Shown: positions 60,100 to 64,000 of the stretch, in pieces
Numbering within the stretch: position 1 is the stretch's first letter
Layout: each line of letters begins with the position of its first letter
Made by a program: the position numbers and the translations under genes
From: Gnetum montanum
Taxonomy: Eukaryota > Streptophyta > Gnetopsida > Gnetales > Gnetaceae
Reading direction: 5' to 3'
Assembly: GCA_015680685.1 (NCBI GenBank)
Contig: MNCI01002209.1
Coordinates: 244,845 to 308,844, forward strand
Length of the DNA: 64,000 bases
The notes under the pieces: model-generated
Database searches by the model: none
What the model was told of the DNA's origin: nothing
The model's input: the letters and a program-made list of their open reading frames with translations, nothing else

Positions 60100-60118
60100 T
60101 TGGCATCATTGTTGAGGA
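60100..60118 (+). promoter_or_regulatory. Primer-binding site, element G
   Basis: TTGGCATCATTGTTGAGGA, a transition-decayed tRNA-Asp type site. Confidence 0.78.
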
Positions 60119-60260
60119 TATTTTTATTGTTTTGTGCACTATCTAGGACCCAGTGAAAGTATTTAAATTATTGGAATGAGCCTAAGAGTCATATCTTATT
60201 TTACAATTACTACAACAAATTGTCATAGCACACTATGATTTTTTGTTTCCCTAACCAAAA

Positions 60261-62640
60261 ATGTATTCTTCTCATAGGAGGGCTTCTCTACCCAAGCCTG
60301 AAAATGCTCATCCATCAAAGCCTCAATAGCATCAAATTACATATACTCATCCTAATGAGTATGTGCCAAACTTCACTTTCATCCTAAACAAATATGAATA
60401 ACTATAGTGGTGTGACATTGAGGGCAACATTGTTTTGCTGCCCAATCATGCTACTCCTACAATGCTTTATCAAAAGCTTGCACAATGTGGTCTTTAAGAC
60501 TGCCATGGGGAATATATTATGGAAGTTGTTGATGCCATGGATTATCATCCCATCAAAGCACAATTCCTACAAGATTGGCAACTAGAGTAGCACTATGAAC
60601 TTTTGAAGGGAAAAAGACTTAATGATTTTTCATTTTTGTTATACCAACAAGCTAGTGGGGAACCCTTCTCTAGGGATCTTCCACTCAATGATGCTCCTCT
60701 CTTTAACTTCAATGATGAAGGTCAAAACTAGAATATGTACTCCATAGTTCACAATCTTGATTCTGGTAACAAGGGATCCCATGACAAAGTAGGATCTAGA
60801 GAGGTAATGTAGGTAAGAAGCAAGATCATGATCATGGTCATGATCACTGAAGGGGTAGTAGTAGGAACTGTGATGGTGTTGGTTCTCCTTCCTCTTTCCT
60901 TTCATCATCATCTTCTTCTTCTAGCTTTGACTATGACTACACAAGGTGAGATCATGATGGAGGTGATCGAAATGAGTGCAATGACTGACGAGACCACAAT
61001 AATCAAAGGAACCATCAAGATAAGAAAGATCAAGGACATAAATGTTCAAGAGAAGCACATTGCCATAAATGAAGGGGTAGTAGAGGGCATCGTAGGCACC
61101 ATGATCAAGGCCTCAATGAGCCTCTATTTGCTACCTAAAGTATGCTTAACATCACAAAGGCAATCAGAATCCCAACAAGGTATGTGAAAGATAGCCGACT
61201 CAAACAGTTAGATATAAATAATATTTATTGATTTCAAGGGGGATATAACTCTAATCCACAAAACCATCTTCATTCTTTTCAAGATGCATGTGCCTTACAA
61301 AACATAGAGAACAAGTGGTAGAAACTGAAGCTATTTCTCATGTCACTCATCAAACAAGCAGAGAACTGGTACTAGTCCTTAGAACTAGAATCTATCAGAC
61401 GATGAAGTACCATGCTTTAAATGTTTAATGATATGTATCAAACATACTCCTAGGTTTCAAACTTAATGATGTAGATTCAAGGGTGGAAACAAGGAGCACA
61501 CGAACCCTTGGATGTTGCAATTGGCCGATACTATGCCTTGATGCACAAATGCCTTGGCCATGGTTATTCTCAATTGGCTCAACTCCACCACATTATAGAT
61601 AGACTTCGTAATGAAATGAGGAAAACCCTTGGTGTCTATGCCCAAGGATGATTGTTAGAACTAACTGTCCATTAGGTACAAAGGTTAATAGGATAGGTAG
61701 CTAAGGAGGAGGGTGAACTTATAAAAAGAGAAAGTGCAGAGGAGTACAACTACAATCCTTCCATCCTCAAGAGAGAGGTTCAATTCTACAATAGTGAGGA
61801 TGAATCCATATTTGATGATGGAAGGTAGAAGAAAGCCTTTTCACTTCAAAAATTCCAATCTAAACTTATGACCAAGGTTGATCAGTTAAGGGACTCCATG
61901 GATAGTCGATTTCAAGATGTCCTCAAAATTGCTGAAGAGTCCCAAGAACAAGGTAGTGATTATGAGCATAAGAGGAGCAAAGAAGCTGAACATGCATACT
62001 ACAAAGGTAAGGGTAAAACTACTATAATAGAAGAGGTTGTAGATAGTGAATTAGATGATGATCATGGATGTGTTGTCTATCAATATGAACATCCTAAGGG
62101 ATGTTGCCCCATTGTGTCACATCTTCAAGATTCTGGGGTGTATGCCTCAAGGTAATATCCATAAGGTTGCCTTATCCTTAAGGTAATCTTTCGTAGTTTC
62201 ACCAACAAAAACTTTATTATCCAAGCAGAGCTCCACTACAACTATATGAATAATACCAACAATGGAAGCAACCACAATCATGGGTTCTTGCACCACCAAG
62301 GCAACAATACCTTTGCCAACAACCTGATCCATATGGTTACCATGTTCAACAACCCATGTCTCCATGTGACTCTTTCAATCATGTTTCTAATATTTAGCCT
62401 TATGACCACCCTTCTGATTACTATCATACTTCTTCTCCACATAAAAGAAGGGATTCCACCTCCTATGCTTATCCTCCTCCTATCCCTACACACACTCCTC
62501 CTCTAGTTGCATAGCTACCACCTACTCCACCAATGTAGGATGAACTACCTAGTCAACCGCAATAATGTAATGCTACGAGGGCCATTAATTTGTCACCCAA
62601 TCATCAACTAGAGGGGTCGATTACTTGATCAAAGAAAAGA
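60261..62640 (+). pseudogene. Gag relic, element G
   Basis: ATG at 60,261 (MYSSHRR) matches the family start. Blocks in order are YTHPNEYVPNF-like (about 60,340-60,375), a serine run (about 60,885-60,930), the Asp/His/Arg-rich linker and LNEPLF (about 61,110-61,125). The Retrotrans_gag region (KLKLFLMSLI, MFNDMYQTYS, GRYYALMHKCLGHGYSQ) is at about 61,320-61,590. The long open stretch 61,868-62,155 contains KVDQLRDSMDSRFQDVLKIA and ends with the knuckle region (GCVVYQYEHPKGCC, first-pair Cys changed to Tyr). A Pro/Tyr/Gln-rich tail runs to about 62,640. Stops are fewer than in E and D. Confidence 0.82.
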
Positions 62641-62685
62641 CCTTTCTTTTGACCCCATAGTCCACTTAAGCCTTCACCTACACTT

Positions 62686-63270
62686 GTGGTTAACAACTCT
62701 ACTCTTGTCTCTTCCTCCATATCAAATTTCTTCGGGCCTCCTTCAAACCAAACTCTACTAAGGATCCATATCGTAATGCTTACTCACACCATGTTTGATT
62801 GGATCCATGTAGGAAACCTTCCCAAGAAATTATCTGATCCTAGAAGTCCTCTAATTTATTTTCAGATTACTGGGAACAAACCATGTAAAGCTCTTCTCAA
62901 TTTAGGTTCTGGTGTTAATTTGATTTCTCATGAGATGTACACTACCTAGAATCTACCTCCTCTTAAGAAGAGCAACATTAGATTGGAATTGGCAAACTAG
63001 TCCATCACTATTCCATTAAGACTAGTAGAGGACATTGTGACCACTGTCTATGGGTGGTCCTATCCTGTTGACTTCCTAGTAATCAAAGTGGAGAATTGCA
63101 AAGGGGACTTTCCAATCATCATGAAAAGAGCATGGCTAAGCATCAAGGATGCAAGAATGGGCATTAGAGATCTTTCTGTGGAAATATCTAAAGAAAATGC
63201 ATTTACAAAGATTGAGAAGAAGAGAGTTTCATGCATCATGTACAGTGATAGTGGGTGTAATTATGTGTAG
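62686..63270 (+). pseudogene. Aspartic protease relic, element G
   Basis: Open segment 62,686-62,949 includes SPLIYFQITGNKPCKALLNL, then GSGVNLISHEMY. The catalytic Asp position is Asn and the Ser/Thr is Leu. A stop at about 62,948 follows. The second open segment, 63,037-63,270, has GWSYPVDFLVIKVENCKGDF and PIIMKRAWLS, where the usual GRxWL Gly is changed to Lys. It ends CIMYSDSGCNYV as in B and A. Confidence 0.8.
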
Positions 63271-63689
63271 ACACTTTGGCCATCAAGCAAGCATTTATCT
63301 CTGCATGCAAGAAGTGTGCACCAAACATAGAAACTCAATGATGTCTATATGCAATAGCCACAAAATAGGAGGGCACCTAGTGGTTGATTGCTAATTTAGA
63401 AAGTAGCACACTATGCATGAAACTAGTTGAGAGCTTGGCATGTGAATATGTCACAAGCATGGATAAACTTGAGCAAGTTCATCACCAAATCTCTAATGAT
63501 AAATGATGATACATATTAGGGAGTGTAGGAAATTCCTAAGAACTTCAAGCAACAGTCTCTTGAACTAAAAACATTACCGATTGGAATGGAATATGTATTT
63601 TTGAAAAATAAGAAGTTAATCATAATCAATGCAAAACTTGTTGTAGAATAGAAAAATATGCTATTGAAAGTAGTTGAACGATGGTTAGT

Positions 63690-64000
63690 AGCTTTTGCTT
63701 GGTCATATCCTAAACTCACAAGGATTGATCCTAAGATATTCCAGCATCACATTTACACTGACTTGGCCATAAAGCCAAAACAATAGCCACAAAGGTGGTT
63801 GAATCCCAAATTGAAGCAAATAGTCAAGGAGGAAATTGAGAAACTCCTCAAGACAAGGTTCATCTATCCCATTGTGAATAGCGAGTGGGTTAGCTCACTT
63901 GTAATTATGCCAAAGAAATGTGGCAAATGGTGGATTTGCATCAATTTTAGGCTACTAAATATGGCAACATTCAGGGATCAATTTCCATTGCCATTTGTTG
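63690..64000 (+). pseudogene. Reverse transcriptase N-terminal relic, element G (runs off window)
   Basis: RIDPKIFQHHIYTDLAIKPK (about 63,720-63,780), LNPKLKQIVKEEIEKLLK and RFIYPIVNSEWVSSLVIMPK lead to WWICINFRLLNMATFRDQFP at the window end. Gln codons near 63,783-63,790 are stops. The sequence parallels RT of element A at 12,040-12,325. Confidence 0.82.

Larger units (their letters stand above)
59250..64000 (+). mobile_element. Element G: autonomous-type Ty3/Gypsy retrotransposon, cut by window end
   Basis: 5' LTR, primer site, gag, protease and the beginning of RT are present; the rest lies beyond the window. Its gene content and order match element A. The left flank is ATAAT (59,245-59,249), the expected target duplication. 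Confidence 0.85.

Overview
This 64 kb window is AT-rich plant nuclear DNA made almost entirely of old, nested transposable elements. I see no intact host gene, no tRNA or rRNA and no CRISPR. The dominant component is one family of Ty3/Gypsy LTR retrotransposons. Its LTRs are about 0.8-0.87 kb, its primer-binding site matches tRNA-Asp, its reverse transcriptase carries FMDD, and target duplications are 5 bp. Decay is mainly C-to-T and G-to-A, which turns Trp, Gln and Arg codons into stops. That is typical of long-methylated plant retroelements. Genome style (old, deeply nested, repeat-dense) suggests a large seed-plant genome, possibly a gymnosperm, but the species cannot be shown from the sequence.

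Layout. 1-320 is the 3' end of an LTR inserted in a CACTA (En/Spm) TNP2 transposase relic (318-3,000). About 3,709-7,783 is element D (LTR, gag, pol). Element A (LTRs 7,784-8,590 and 23,096-23,938) is inserted in the integrase of D, which resumes at 23,939. Element B (15,110-21,472, minus strand, duplication GTTGG) is inserted in the 3' untranslated region of A. Element E (about 24,180-31,813) follows, with a complete but decayed gag-pol. 31,814-36,300 holds a minus-strand Ty1/Copia RNase H relic, a downstream ORF relic and non-coding repeat. 36,740-42,560 is an Athila-like Ty3/Gypsy element (F), followed by about 6 kb of poorly identifiable DNA with two decayed tandem arrays. Element C (49,066-55,429, minus, duplication CTATG) is a complete gag-only member of the main family. 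56,520-57,790 is a Tekay/Del-type chromovirus fragment. Element G (59,250 to the window end) is a further plus-strand member of the main family, cut by the window edge.

How the parts relate. A, E and G have the autonomous gag-pro-RT-RNase H-integrase plan, so their ancestors could have supplied enzymes. B (gag plus protease) and C (gag only) are deletion derivatives that kept LTRs, primer site and polypurine tracts, and would have been mobilised in trans. The most unusual feature is the 5' LTR of B. It is a 192-bp rearranged LTR whose interior is inverted, so both outer ends of the inserted element are U5-type ends, yet a perfect 5-bp target duplication flanks it. Other recurring structure includes perfect palindromes just upstream of a conserved TATA box in every U3 inspected, an inverted 8-mer in every LTR at exactly the breakpoints of the B rearrangement, and polypurine-tract-like copies inside gag and along a long 3' region.
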